Shown here piece after piece: positions 17,731 to 27,413 of a stretch of 64,000 nt of DNA. This DNA is from Rudaea sp. Its GTDB lineage: Bacteria; Pseudomonadota; Gammaproteobacteria; Xanthomonadales; Rhodanobacteraceae. How positions within the stretch are numbered: position 1 is the stretch's first letter; each line of letters begins with the position of its first letter. The position numbers and the translations under genes are program-made. The stretch lies in assembly GCA_031291055.1 (NCBI GenBank), contig JARLJU010000017.1, forward strand, positions 62,001-126,000. The letters run 5' to 3'. The notes under the pieces are model-generated. The model ran no database searches, was not told the DNA's origin, and saw only the letters and a list, made by a program, of their open reading frames with translations.

Positions 17731-19170
17731 CTATCTTGAAAGCTGCGCGCTTGCTGCCTCTTCCAGCAACGCATCGAGATCGGCCCGCCGCAGGAGGCGG
17801 CCGTCGAGCAGCACCGCATTGATGCGCCGGCTGTTGCGAATGTCTTTGGCCGGATCTGCGTCGAGCAGCAGCAGGTCGGCGCGCTTGCCGACTGCAACCG
17901 AGCCGGTTGTCGCGGCAATGCCGAGGAATTCGGCCGGCGCAAGCGTCGCCGAGTACAGGGCTTCGCGTGGTGTCAATCCCGACTCGACCAGCATGGCCAT
18001 CTCCTCGTGCAATGAAAAGCCCGGGTAGACACCGGGCATCGGTGAGTCGGTTCCGGCCAGGATCGGCACGCCGGCATCGTGCATGGCGGCCGCGATCTTG
18101 CGCGCTACCGGCCAGCGTTTCCGGGCAAGCGCCGCATCCTGCGCCGTATAGCCGGCAAGGAATTCTTGCCAGCGCACGCGTTCGTCTGCGCGCAGATATC
18201 GCCAGCGTGGATCGGTGCTCATCGATCCGCTATCCAGCGAATCTTCGTTGGCGAGCACCAGCGTCGGAACTTGCGCCTGGCCGGTAGCGAAGAGGTTTTT
18301 GGTGACGTGCTGGCAGACATCCGGATCGAAGGCAGCGAGCACCCGCGCTTCCTGTGCGTCGCGTCGTTCAACCAGCGCGTCTCCTTGCAGGTCGAGGCGT
18401 TCGTGCAGCAGTTGCGCTTCGATGGACGAACATGCCTCATATGCCTGCATCAGATGCTCACTACTGCGCTGTCCCGCAGCGGCCGCGTCCAGCAACGTTA
18501 CTCCCGCCGGGACGTGACCGGCGACCGGCAACGCGCGCGCCTTGGCTTCGGCAAGAATCGCACGCCAATGTGAAACCGGCACTTCGGAAAAGACCTTGAT
18601 GAAATCGGCGCCCGCGTCCGCGGCGGCATCGACTCCACGGGCCGCGTCCTGCGGCGATTTTCCGTACACGGCGATTCCAGCGGCAAGGATCCGTGGCATT
18701 GCGATTTCGCCGGCGTCCAGGGCCTTGCGCCATCGCGCCACGAGTGTCATCGCCGTCGCATCGGTGCGCATTTCGCGCACCGCGGTGACACCATTGGCGA
18801 TATACAGTGGAAAACTCCAGTCGTTCGGCGGACGGTGTGAAGAAAGGTTGAAGAAGTGGACGTGCATGTCCACCAGACCTGGGATCAGGAATCGCCCGCG
18901 TCCGTCGACGCGCAGCGCCTGCGCTGGAATGTGGGCGTCGCGTACAGGATCGATAGCAACGATACGACCGTCATTCGCAATGACGGTGCGCGAACCGCTC
19001 GATCGGCCGCGCGTGACATCGACGACCGTCACGTCGGTGATCGCGACGGCTTGCCGCTCGGGCAACGACCGGGCCTGCGCGGCAGCGGTCCACACAAACA
19101 ACGCCGCGATACCGAAAATGAATTGCGGTGCCGCCCGTCGTGCGGGATGCGAGCGCACTGTTCGCTTCAT
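17731..19170 (-). CDS. secreted amidohydrolase-family metal-dependent hydrolase
   Basis: 479 residues from the ATG at 19170. A signal peptide (IFGIAALFVWTAAAQA) precedes the amidohydrolase fold. The metal-site motifs are present: DMHVHF (HxH), the lysine in DFIKVFSE, histidines in VAGHVP and SSEHLM, and the aspartate in LAGTDSP. The C-terminal composite domain ends PAKDIRNSRRINAVLLDGRLL. It resembles imidazolonepropionase/prolidase-like exported hydrolases, acting in the periplasm. The substrate is unknown. It lies 78 nt upstream of the SBBP gene. Confidence 0.88.
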   Translation of the reverse strand: MKRTVRSHPARRAAPQFIFGIAALFVWTAAAQARSLPERQAVAITDVTVVDVTRGRSSGSRTVIANDGRIVAIDPVRDAHIPAQALRVDGRGRFLIPGLVDMHVHFFNLSSHRPPNDWSFPLYIANGVTAVREMRTDATAMTLVARWRKALDAGEIAMPRILAAGIAVYGKSPQDAARGVDAAADAGADFIKVFSEVPVSHWRAILAEAKARALPVAGHVPAGVTLLDAAAAGQRSSEHLMQAYEACSSIEAQLLHERLDLQGDALVERRDAQEARVLAAFDPDVCQHVTKNLFATGQAQVPTLVLANEDSLDSGSMSTDPRWRYLRADERVRWQEFLAGYTAQDAALARKRWPVARKIAAAMHDAGVPILAGTDSPMPGVYPGFSLHEEMAMLVESGLTPREALYSATLAPAEFLGIAATTGSVAVGKRADLLLLDADPAKDIRNSRRINAVLLDGRLLRRADLDALLEEAASAQLSR

Positions 19171-19299
19171 TGGTCGTATTCCTTGCACCTGATCCATACT
19201 GTAGCAATTGTGCCCCGTCCGGCATCATCGGAGGCGAGGGTTGCAGAGATCACGTTGAAGCGCTACAGGGTTTACCCGATGCCTGACACTCGCGGGCGT

Positions 19300-19580
19300 C
19301 CGCTTAGGGTCTTTGTATCGTGCGTACGCTCCCATGGAGCAGTGCTGAATATAGTCGGCAATACTGCTTGCCAAGACGGTTACGGCCGCTGGGTCAACAA
19401 TCGGGCTCGGAATTCGCAGCAGCCGTTCCGGCGACGCGAACGTGCAACGCATCGGGTCAGGCGAATGGGCACGCTGCAGAAATTCACGTCCGTGCACGCA
19501 TCCACTCACAACCTCTTCAAACACAAGCGCCATCTCATCGATCGCATGACCTCCAGTTTCGATGTATTGGCGGCGCGCAC
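19300..19580 (+). pseudogene. C-terminal remnant of an IS6-family transposase
   Basis: In one plus-strand frame the sequence reads GRWVNNRARNSQQPFRRRER, then RRMGTLQKFTSVHAS, HNLFKHKRHL and IDRM. This matches the C-terminal part of IS6-family DDE transposases (WxNNRAENSHxPFRRRERxM, LQKFxSVHxSxHNHFNxERHL), including the final catalytic-region glutamate replaced here by Arg (NNRARN). There is no start, no DDE core upstream and no intact inverted repeats. It is a decayed insertion-sequence fragment. Confidence 0.72.
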
Positions 19581-19681
19581 TCAAACCGCGACACGCCTCT
19601 ACCGGCCGCCCGGAGCGTCCGACCTCGACCCCGACCAGGCCTGGTCAGGACGTCGGCTTACGAATCGAGGCAATATGCGAA

Positions 19682-20542
19682 CTACTCAAAACCATCTATG
19701 AATAGGTCATCGCACTGATTGGTCGGATCAGGAACCGCCCACCAGGGTGCGTATCCGGTTGCGGTATTCCAGTCGGTATTGGCGGTCATGGTTAACGGGT
19801 TGGGGCAGAATCCGGACCCGCCCGCCACTAGACTGTTCGGACTCGGCGCGGCCGGCACGGCTCCGGTGAGCTTGTTTCGACCGACATTGAACAGCGACAG
19901 GCCCGACAGTCCGGTCAATGCAGGGATGCTGCCGGTCAGCTGGTTCGAACTCACATTGAAAACCACCAGACTCGATAGTTGAGTCACAGCGGGTATGTTT
20001 CCGCTTAGTTGATTGGCGCTGAGATTGAAATGGCACAAGGTCGGCAAGTTGGAGAGATCCGGGATCGAGCCGGTGAGCTTGTTGTTGTAAATGTAGAAAT
20101 AACTAAGCTGGGTCAACCCGGCTATAGCCGGGATGTTGCCGGTAAGCTGATTGTTAAACACGAGGAAATTTCCGAGATTCGTAAGATCGATCAATGGCGG
20201 AATGGCGCCGGTTAGTTGATTGGTGTCGACATCGAAGTTTTCGATGTTCGTCAACGGCGCCAGCGAAGGCAAAGGCCCGGACAGGTTGTTGCTCGCAAGT
20301 TCGATGCTTGTCACGTGCGACTGCGCGCCGTCGCACGTCACCCCGAACCACATGCATTCCGTTCCCGCAGCTCCATTCCAGCCTGAACTATTGATCCACT
20401 TCGGTCCATTTGTATTTGTATACAAATTAAGAAGTACTTGTCGTTCGGACCCGGGAATGGCGGCGTGCGCAGCAGCCACTGCAAGTAGGTAGATGATGCC
20501 GTGGCGCCATGCCTGACGCCGAGCAAGCTTCGACTTAGTCAT
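19682..20542 (-). CDS. secreted plant-type leucine-rich-repeat protein with GFE tail
   Basis: 286 residues. A signal peptide (GIIYLLAVAAAHA) is followed by an N-terminal cap resembling plant LRRNT (ERQVLLNLYTNTNGPKW, CMWFGVTCDG). About seven 22-23-residue repeats follow with the plant-specific consensus LxxNxLTGxIPxLxxLTxL. The C-terminus is QCDDLFIDGFE, the tail shared with neighbours. LRR proteins of this class usually bind proteins or glycans, and here it would be on the surface or released. GGGAGAACGTT precedes the ATG. Confidence 0.88.
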   Translation of the reverse strand: MTKSKLARRQAWRHGIIYLLAVAAAHAAIPGSERQVLLNLYTNTNGPKWINSSGWNGAAGTECMWFGVTCDGAQSHVTSIELASNNLSGPLPSLAPLTNIENFDVDTNQLTGAIPPLIDLTNLGNFLVFNNQLTGNIPAIAGLTQLSYFYIYNNKLTGSIPDLSNLPTLCHFNLSANQLSGNIPAVTQLSSLVVFNVSSNQLTGSIPALTGLSGLSLFNVGRNKLTGAVPAAPSPNSLVAGGSGFCPNPLTMTANTDWNTATGYAPWWAVPDPTNQCDDLFIDGFE

Positions 20543-21125
20543 AACGTTCTCCCGCGTGAGCCTTCGCTACCCGCTATGGTTCGTGCGCTCCCCGCCACAT
20601 TTGAGAAAGTAGTCGAGTCAGCGAGGGCAAACCCCCGTGTTTGTGGTTTGGCCGGTCTTGGCGACATTGTTGCCACCGCTCGTCTGAGCATACCCAAGCT
20701 GAAGCCAGTTGCCGGCGTGCGCAAATGACCGGATGGAGGTGCGGTCAGAACCAGAAGCGTTCCCGATGGAGAATTCGTGCTCACAGCACGCTCCTACCAG
20801 AGAAATCGCCGTGATCCTAACACCCCGGAAGCTTCGATTCTGTGAACTCCAAGAGCAATTTATATCGACAATGCGCGCAGCGGTCCTGACCATCACGCTC
20901 GAGCAGCCTCGGCCACCGAGGTAAAGTAACAGCGTGCTAGCGGATGTCGACAAGACATCCCGAAATGTTGACCAACCCGCTGCAGGCGGCACCACCCCGA
21001 AAATGGTAAGTGCAAGCATCCGCGTCGCCGCAACCCGCGAAATTTCATGTGTCGTGATCAACCTCCTTTCATTCGAGGCTGGAAGCCTCTCGACGCGTGC
21101 CGGTGGAGCAATTGCATCGATTGGG
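20543..21125. other. intergenic with a possible frameshifted secreted ORF
   Basis: No intact gene was recognised. On the minus strand AAAGGAGG precedes an ATG at 21049 (MKFRGLRRR). A different frame then reads MLALTIFGVVPPAAG, a signal-peptide-like core, and stays open to 20618. This could be a small secreted-protein gene with one frameshift. It has no recognised domain, so I record it only as a possibility. Confidence 0.3.
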
Positions 21126-21659
21126 CTATTCAACAAGTCCGTTGGCGAAGAGCGTGTCGACAAAGCTGCCGCCGATATCGATCGCAAAGTTGTTGGTGCG
21201 CGACAGGTCGTAGTTTCCGAGCCCGGTGAACCCGTCGCCAAGCGTTCCGCTCCCGAGATTTTCCGCGAGGGACAGGTTGTCGAACGCTTGCACAACCAGC
21301 GCGTCGGTTCCTCGGCCCAAAGTCAGACTCAGGGCGGAGTCTGGACACGGGCTTCCATTGAGCGATGGCGGCATGCGGGCGCCATCGTCGTTGCTGGCGA
21401 GAAATGTTGCCGAGGGGCCAGCGCCGACAAAAACGCAGATAGACGGATCGAACCCGCCTGCAGGAATGACTACACCGGTCAGATTGGTGCCGCCCGGCGC
21501 ACCACCACTTCCACCGTATCCGTAGCTTTGAATCGTGATTGCAGGGGCCGCCGATACGGAAAATTCATACGTCGCCGTGTCATTGGCGACGCCTGCACTG
21601 AGCGCCAGCGCACCCGGCCAGGAAGTGGAGGCCGCAGACGCGACGTCGCTCAAGACCAA
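21126..21659 (-). CDS. DVUA0089-like secreted protein, 5' end uncertain
   Basis: At least 177 residues. The body has ATYEFSVSA, VVIPAGGFDPSICVFVGAG and ASNDDG, resembling DVUA0089-family extracellular proteins. It ends VDTLFANGLVE, a variant of the IFxxGFE tail. The ORF-track start is a TTG without a Shine-Dalgarno. The frame is open for a further 21 codons upstream (TPGLAIWPARLVLSDVASAAS resembles a signal peptide), but no ATG or GTG lies there. The start is therefore either a rare codon or lost to a frameshift. Confidence 0.6.
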   Translation of the reverse strand: MVLSDVASAASTSWPGALALSAGVANDTATYEFSVSAAPAITIQSYGYGGSGGAPGGTNLTGVVIPAGGFDPSICVFVGAGPSATFLASNDDGARMPPSLNGSPCPDSALSLTLGRGTDALVVQAFDNLSLAENLGSGTLGDGFTGLGNYDLSRTNNFAIDIGGSFVDTLFANGLVE

Positions 21660-21802
21660 TCGAGCAGGCCAGATAGCCAGGCCCGGAGTAGATCGTGCAC
21701 GCGTTACTAACAGATGCGAGCATTTTCAGCGTGCTTTGAAAGATCTCGCGCCGAGCGCACAATCATCACGCGGCCAGTCCGGTCGTCCCGAAGGAGAACA
21801 GC

Positions 21803-22054
21803 ATGACTGCGGAGTCGCTCATTGTCTTTTTACTGATCGGCGCAGTTGCCGGATGGCTTGCCGGCGTTGTCGTCAGGGGTGGCGGATTTGGCTTGGTCGG
21901 CGACATCATCATCGGCATCCTCGGTGCCTTTGTAGCCGGGTTGCTGCTGCCACGGCTTGGCCTCGGCCTGACAGGCATCGCCGGCGAAATTATCTATGCG
22001 GCGATCGGAGCGATCATCCTGTTGGTCGTAATCAGGTTGATCAAGCGCGTGTGA
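21803..22054 (+). CDS. GlsB/YeaQ/YmgE-family stress membrane protein
   Basis: 83 residues with three hydrophobic segments (LIVFLLIGAVAGWLAGVVV, IIIGILGAFVAGLLL, AAIGAIILLVVIRLI). The glycine-rich GGGFGLVGDIIIGILGA loop is diagnostic of this transglycosylase-associated family. AAGGAG precedes the ATG. These small inner-membrane proteins are commonly stress-induced, but their biochemical role is unknown. It is a single gene. Confidence 0.9.
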   Translation: MTAESLIVFLLIGAVAGWLAGVVVRGGGFGLVGDIIIGILGAFVAGLLLPRLGLGLTGIAGEIIYAAIGAIILLVVIRLIKRV

Positions 22055-22333
22055 CGATTTGGTGCAACGGAATCGAAGGGGCCGGATAGATCCTTGTCTG
22101 GCTCCTTCACGTTGAATGCGTCAAAGCGGCGGACCGGCCGCGACTTCTCGATCCTCGGCATTCACAAGAGCAGATGACTCCAATGAAGGTTCTCCGGGCA
22201 GCCGTTTCCGTTCCGCGAGCCTGGCGTCGGCGTAGAGGCAGGTTCGCTCGCAAAGTTTCTTCGATGCCCAGCGGAGGAACGTCGTTGCTCACCGCGGATT
22301 TATTCGCGGGGGTGTCCCGATGCAGGCAAACAT

Positions 22334-23542
22334 CTATTCGGCAATCGCATACTTTCGACAATGCGCCAGATAACCGGCTTCGTGACGCGCGACCAGGTCC
22401 ACGACGCTCGTCCACAACCAGGAAGGCGCATCAAGGGACTTGGAGTAAGCCCGGCTCAATTCATTTGTCCAAACCCGCTTTGTGCCCGAATCCATCTGGC
22501 GCCAATGTGCCCGGCCGACGACGTGAGCCAGATATCTGGCGACGCCAATGGCGTCTTCGTACGTCAACCGCCGAATGTCAAACTTGATGTCCTGTGGCAG
22601 GAGTTCGCGGATGAAAACAGGAGCATCGGCAAACCGGGTGGCCAGCATCCGCTCGCCTAAGTGGGGAGACAGATGGCGGGCGCCCGTGACCACTCGCTCG
22701 GCGTTGTCTCGCGGCATTGCAACCTCCGCGGAACGAGGAGCCGCCGCCATCACTGCTTGCTTGATATCGACCAGGCACAGGTCGGCTTGATCCACGTTTT
22801 GTTCATTTGCGCCGATCCCAGCGAGCGCGACCATTCGCATGCCTCCCAGGGAACTACACCCCTTCACCCAATATGCAGCGTCCAGCAACACGACGCCGCT
22901 ATCGGAATCCCGATGCCTGAGCTTGGTCAGGAGAACCCGCAGGAGCTCTTCCCGGAATAACCTCGCGACTGCCGATCTTTCCGATTTCAACAGCGGCCAG
23001 AAGGTCTTGCCGATCGGGATGGAAGGACTGACGTCCTCAAGGCGTTCCTGCGCCAGGTGCCGCCAACGACGCCGCAAAGCATTCTTGAACGTCTTGTTGA
23101 TTATTGCCGGCGCCGAATATCTTTCCACCTTCGAAGTCAGCGCCCGACGATATCCGGCCATGGCCGCTTCGAGCATTCGGGCCGTCGTCACGCCCGGCAG
23201 ATCGGATCCACGCGCGACCATTGCCAGCGAAAGACCCAACCGGACAATATCGTGCGACGGATTTCCGATCACGGTTTGATCGAGATCTCGAATCTGCACC
23301 TCGACATTGCCATCTGAATCCGATACCGGACCCAGATTGCCGATGTGGCAGTCGCCGCAAATCCAAATGTCAGGGCCGACGGGTATTTGCCGACCACCAG
23401 CAGATTCCAGCCACTCGTAAAATTGCGCCGTATTGCCGCGGACGTAGGCGTGTGCTGATGCGGCCATCTTGAGCGAGCGTCGCGCGGAAAGCAGCCTGGT
23501 ACGAGCCCGTCGAGTTCGCGGCGCAGCGTACTTTGCCTTCAT
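22334..23542 (-). CDS. DUF2252 family protein
   Basis: 402 residues. Conserved blocks of DUF2252 are YVRGNTAQFYEWL, ICGDCHIGNLG, IRDLDQTVIGNPSHDIVRL and a C-terminal YLAHVVGRAHWRQ. The GDxHxxN and DLD segments resemble the catalytic region of kinase-like (APH-type) folds, so a phosphotransferase activity is possible but unproven. It is cytoplasmic, with no signal peptide. It stands alone. Confidence 0.85.
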   Translation of the reverse strand: MKAKYAAPRTRRARTRLLSARRSLKMAASAHAYVRGNTAQFYEWLESAGGRQIPVGPDIWICGDCHIGNLGPVSDSDGNVEVQIRDLDQTVIGNPSHDIVRLGLSLAMVARGSDLPGVTTARMLEAAMAGYRRALTSKVERYSAPAIINKTFKNALRRRWRHLAQERLEDVSPSIPIGKTFWPLLKSERSAVARLFREELLRVLLTKLRHRDSDSGVVLLDAAYWVKGCSSLGGMRMVALAGIGANEQNVDQADLCLVDIKQAVMAAAPRSAEVAMPRDNAERVVTGARHLSPHLGERMLATRFADAPVFIRELLPQDIKFDIRRLTYEDAIGVARYLAHVVGRAHWRQMDSGTKRVWTNELSRAYSKSLDAPSWLWTSVVDLVARHEAGYLAHCRKYAIAE

Positions 23543-23791
23543 TCAACACTCCATGCGCAATTGATGTGGTGCCAAGTGCCGTGCCGCAGCCGATCTCGAC
23601 GCACAACCGATCCAGATGTCACTTTGCCGCCAGTCGCGAACGCCACCCCATTGTGCGCTCTTTTGTGGCTTCCATTGCCTTTTCCCGAGGTGGCCGAGGG
23701 GCGACCATCGCTTTCCGGATAGATCGCGATCAAGAGGTTGCGTTGCAGGAAGACAACTCGTTCCAGGTGGGTTCGTCCGGAACGGCTTGCT

Positions 23792-25039
23792 TCACCGCAG
23801 CGGCCCCTCGCCCTGTTCTGCCGCTGGCGGCACAGGCTTCGCGCGGAATGGGAACATCTGCTGGTTGAGGAAACCGTCCGGCATATAGTCGCCAACCACG
23901 CCGTACTTCTCCGGAAACGGTTTGCTTGCTGGCACTTTCACGGCGGTACCGAAAAGATGATCGAGAAACGCGTAGTGCGCCGCGTAGTTGCGATCGATGG
24001 CCTCGTCATCCGAGGCGTGGTGCCAGTGGTGAAAATCCGGAGTGACGATCACGTACTTGAGTGGCCCCCAGGGCAGATGCACGTTGGCGTGATTGAACAC
24101 GGCCTGGAAGCCGACAATGATGATATAGGCATTCACGACGCTCTCGCTGAACCCGAGCACGAATAGCGGCGCCAGAACCAGGATGCGCGTGACGACCAGT
24201 TCGAGCATGTGCTGGCGCGAACCGGCCAGCCAGTCCATCGTCTTCGCGCTGTGGTGCACCGCGTGATAGCGCCAGAAGTACGGCACCTCGTGATAGGCGC
24301 GATGCGTCCAGTATTGCGCAAGATCGGCAACCAGGATGCACAGCAGAAGCTGCGGCACGAACCAAATGTGCTGGACAGCCTGTTGGAAATCGCTGCGCAC
24401 GAGCCAGCCGAAAACGTGGTGAATGAGAAAATTTACGGTGAGCAGGATCAGACCGACGAGGAAATGATTGATCGCGAAATGCTTCAGGTCGGTCTGCCAC
24501 TCGGTGCGAAAGACCACCTGTTCCTTGTACAGCGGGAAAAGCTTTTCGATGACGACGAACAACAGCGTCGACCCGAGCAGGTCGAGAATGAACCAGTCCA
24601 GGCCGATGTACGGCGTGTGATCCGGAAAATCACCGACCGGCACACGCGAGCCGCCCAGTGCGACGGCGAGGAACACGAACGCGAACGCCACGGTATTCAG
24701 AGTGCGGCGATTTCCCAGAATCAGATTCGCCAGAGACAGACCGCCGGCGACCAGCAGCGCGAAGAGCAGCGTCTGGCGCAACACATCGACCGAGTACTCG
24801 TGACGCAATTCAGGTGTCGTCAGGTATTGAGGGAAATGAAACGCCAGAACGCCGAGCAGGCACAGGAACCCCAGCGACAGCGCAATTACCGTCGCGATGA
24901 TGCCTTGGCCGAATTTCATTCCGCCACTGCGCCCGAGCAGATCTTTGGTGTCTCCAACGGTCGAGCCGACCGCGTTCGCACGTGCCTTGACGGCACTGAC
25001 CAGCTTATAGGCAAGCGGAGTACGAGCCGGTGTCGGCAT
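23792..25039 (-). CDS. sterol desaturase / fatty acid hydroxylase family membrane enzyme
   Basis: 415 residues from the ATG at 25039 (MPTPARTPLAYKLV). The ORF-track start at 25162 adds an unlikely N-terminus. There are several membrane segments, then the di-iron histidine motifs HRAYH, HAVHHS and HHWHH in the expected order. The family inserts oxygen into, or desaturates, sterols, fatty acids or carotenoids at the membrane. The long N-terminal multi-span extension is typical of bacterial members. The substrate is not determinable here. Confidence 0.87.
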   Translation of the reverse strand: MPTPARTPLAYKLVSAVKARANAVGSTVGDTKDLLGRSGGMKFGQGIIATVIALSLGFLCLLGVLAFHFPQYLTTPELRHEYSVDVLRQTLLFALLVAGGLSLANLILGNRRTLNTVAFAFVFLAVALGGSRVPVGDFPDHTPYIGLDWFILDLLGSTLLFVVIEKLFPLYKEQVVFRTEWQTDLKHFAINHFLVGLILLTVNFLIHHVFGWLVRSDFQQAVQHIWFVPQLLLCILVADLAQYWTHRAYHEVPYFWRYHAVHHSAKTMDWLAGSRQHMLELVVTRILVLAPLFVLGFSESVVNAYIIIVGFQAVFNHANVHLPWGPLKYVIVTPDFHHWHHASDDEAIDRNYAAHYAFLDHLFGTAVKVPASKPFPEKYGVVGDYMPDGFLNQQMFPFRAKPVPPAAEQGEGPLR

Positions 25040-25326
25040 GGCGCCAGGTCCGAGGAGTAGTTGGCATGTCCCTAAACGCCCGACGGCGCGCGTTCCGGAC
25101 AAAGGCAGAGTACGCGCCCACCTGCGTTTTGGGAAGATCGCCAGCAAGAAACGTTTTGCCAAAACGGCGCCGTTGCCATTGGCTCAGCCCATCGACGCCG
25201 GCATTACCACCACGCATCGATGACGGTTCCTGGAAAATCGAGCGGGCGCTGTTCCATGCAAACCGAGTGCGCAGACTGCTTCGCTCAAGACCCCGAGAGG
25301 TGCCGCTCCTCGGTTGTCGTTGTGCG

Positions 25327-26250
25327 TCAACCGTCCTCGACCTGGATGTCGTGGAATCGTGCAAGGTTCACGTACAGATGCCGCGGATGGTCCCCTTCGG
25401 CAAAAATATCAACGAAACGCCTATCGAACTCAATGTCCTCGTGCGCGTAGTCATGGCGCGCAGTGATGCCCGCGGCAAAGGTTTCATCCACCCCGGAGAT
25501 CGTTACCGCAAGACGCATATCGCCCTGTTCGAACTGCTGGGCGGAAACGCCGTAGAGCGGGCTGGTCTCGTCGATGCGATGCATGATCTGCCACGTGAGC
25601 GCAAACATCGGCGAGCGGGCACGTTCGAGCTTCAGGTCATAGAAGCGTCGCAGGCTGTGGCCATCCGTGGTCTCGGCGTCGCGCACCAGCACGAGCGACG
25701 CTACTGCTTCAAGGATATAGCTGTGACGCTGATTGGCCACGCGCAGCATCAACGTCGGTATGCCTTCATAGCTGGTGATTACTACGATCCGGCTGAACAG
25801 TATCCGCGCTGTCGGCTTTGAAAATCGCGCGAAGACAAGGCTGGTCGTCACCGCCAGGCTCAACATTCCGGTCATGATCTCGGCCGTGGCGATGCAATGG
25901 CCGTAGAACGTGGCGGGACTCATATTGCCGTAGCCGACCGTGGCCAGAGTCTCGACACTGAAGAAGAAGCAATCGGAGAAAGAAACGGCATTCTTGACGG
26001 CATGATTGCCGGCGAAATAGGCAGACGCGAAAACAAGATTGACCGCGACATACGTCGCCACGGCGCCGGCGAAAAAACGCGGCCACGTCAACGACATGAT
26101 CACATGATAGGCATCGTGCCAGTCGAAATGCGGCACACCAAGCTTGGTGACTTCCGTCTTGCCAAGCTTGACGGTAATACCCGGACGGCGACGGGATGTT
26201 TCTTTCATGTGCATTCGGAACACGGGGAACGAGGCGTAGGGAATATGCAC
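25327..26250 (-). CDS. prokaryotic inward-rectifier K+ channel (KirBac-like)
   Basis: About 307 residues. The slide-helix region HDAYHVIMSLTWPRFF precedes the outer helix (AGAVATYVAVNLVFASAYFA). The pore loop carries selectivity filter TVGYG (residues about 104-108), and the inner helix is AEIMTGMLSLAVTTSLVFARFSKP. The cytoplasmic immunoglobulin-like domain (ITSYEGIPTLMLRVANQR, FYDLKLERAR) matches Kir channels. It should conduct K+ across the inner membrane. GTG 26250 and the ATGs at 26214 or 26208 are all possible starts. Confidence 0.9.
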   Translation of the reverse strand: MHIPYASFPVFRMHMKETSRRRPGITVKLGKTEVTKLGVPHFDWHDAYHVIMSLTWPRFFAGAVATYVAVNLVFASAYFAGNHAVKNAVSFSDCFFFSVETLATVGYGNMSPATFYGHCIATAEIMTGMLSLAVTTSLVFARFSKPTARILFSRIVVITSYEGIPTLMLRVANQRHSYILEAVASLVLVRDAETTDGHSLRRFYDLKLERARSPMFALTWQIMHRIDETSPLYGVSAQQFEQGDMRLAVTISGVDETFAAGITARHDYAHEDIEFDRRFVDIFAEGDHPRHLYVNLARFHDIQVEDG

Positions 26251-26561
26251 CTAGCAGACCCACTTGGCTACCACGACCTTGGCGCGCATGGAAAATCGCC
26301 TTCCGAAGACGGGCGATGCATACTCGCCGATCGACCTTGCCCGCCACATCAGCGGCGTGTCGGTGCGGTTTGTTGCGGTTGCGTATGGGCTATCCCGCAG
26401 CGGATGCGAACAGCGCAGAAAATGGACATGCGCCCGAAATGATGAGCGCCTGCCAGGCGCAGCCGCGTTCAATGCCCGGCTTGGCGTCCATTCGGTGGAG
26501 TGATCGACAGCGTTGCCGGCCACAACCGCTGTGACCGGCGCGACGCCGCGCGAAGCAGCGC
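26251..26561. other. intergenic, nothing recognised
   Basis: 311 bases between the Kir channel and the next minus-strand gene. It presumably carries the channel promoter. No repeat or ORF of note was seen. Confidence 0.4.
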
Positions 26562-26978
26562 CTAGTCGTCGGCCTCGACCTTGAAGTGCACGGTGCCCGA
26601 CGCCTTGCCGTCAATGAACAAGTCTACGCGATACTTGCCCACCGGCCAGCCGGCAGTTGGCTTGCTCAGCGAAAAGGTCGCCACGTTCGTCAGCATGCCG
26701 ACATTGAGAGTGACGCTGTCGATCTTGTAGTTGGCTGGCGCGACGCCGCCAGTGTCCTCGGCAATCCACGTCGAGCTCAGCTTCGATCCACTGGCTACAT
26801 CGACGAGACCGGCATGCAGAAAAATCTTGGCGGTGTCGGGTGCAAACGATTCCATCGCATCGCCATCTTCGCTGTCCGACAACTTCAGATCGGCATAGTG
26901 CGGCGCGCCTGCGTAGGCGGCCGTTACCAGCAACAACGCGAGAAGCGCTGTCAGTCTCCTCATCCACTGCAGTGTCAT
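26562..26978 (-). CDS. small secreted protein of unknown function
   Basis: 138 residues. GGGAG precedes the ATG. A signal peptide (LTALLALLLVTAAYA) is followed by an all-beta domain of about 110 residues ending WPVGKYRVDLFIDGKASGTVHFKVE. This terminal pattern is typical of periplasmic Ig-like or carbohydrate-interacting modules (G.W..G.Y.V.L.ldG). No cysteine pairs or enzymatic motifs are visible. It is probably periplasmic. Confidence 0.7.
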   Translation of the reverse strand: MTLQWMRRLTALLALLLVTAAYAGAPHYADLKLSDSEDGDAMESFAPDTAKIFLHAGLVDVASGSKLSSTWIAEDTGGVAPANYKIDSVTLNVGMLTNVATFSLSKPTAGWPVGKYRVDLFIDGKASGTVHFKVEADD

Positions 26979-27068
26979 GATCTATCTCCCTTGAAAATGC
27001 ACAAGTTACCGAAGATGGGGACGGGGCGCAGACGCGGGTATCCGGCTGCGGCCACGCTTCCGCACTGA

Positions 27069-27413
27069 CTATTCCGTAAATTCGATCGGCTCGTCCAGAT
27101 CGCGGCAGAAGTCCTGCTTCGAGGGCTCGCTCCAGCTGCCATCGCTGAACTTCGCTCGGATCCACTGGTGACATTTTTCATCGTTGGTGCTGCTGGCCCA
27201 TACCAGGGTCACGCGTTCACCCGGACCGATTCCGTCGCCGATATCGAAATTGCCCCATTCCTGCTTGTCCTGGGATACCTCCAGCTTGGTGATGTTTGAT
27301 TCTGTCTTGTTCTTGACTACGAAATGCCATTGGTCCGCAGCATTGGCGCTCAGCGTCAGAAGGCTGATCGGCAAGCAGGCCAGGGCGACGCGAATTGTAT
27401 TCTGAATGGACAT
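27069..27413 (-). CDS. small secreted protein of unknown function
   Basis: 114 residues from the ATG at 27413, preceded by GAGG. The signal peptide is VALACLPISLLTLSANA. The mature domain (WHFVVKNKTESNITKLEVSQD, FDIGDGIGPGERVTLVW) looks like a small beta-sandwich with two cysteines. Related small proteins occur as periplasmic binding modules, but I do not recognise a family. It lies 90 bp upstream of the 26562 gene, in the same orientation, so the pair may be co-transcribed. Confidence 0.68.
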   Translation of the reverse strand: MSIQNTIRVALACLPISLLTLSANAADQWHFVVKNKTESNITKLEVSQDKQEWGNFDIGDGIGPGERVTLVWASSTNDEKCHQWIRAKFSDGSWSEPSKQDFCRDLDEPIEFTE

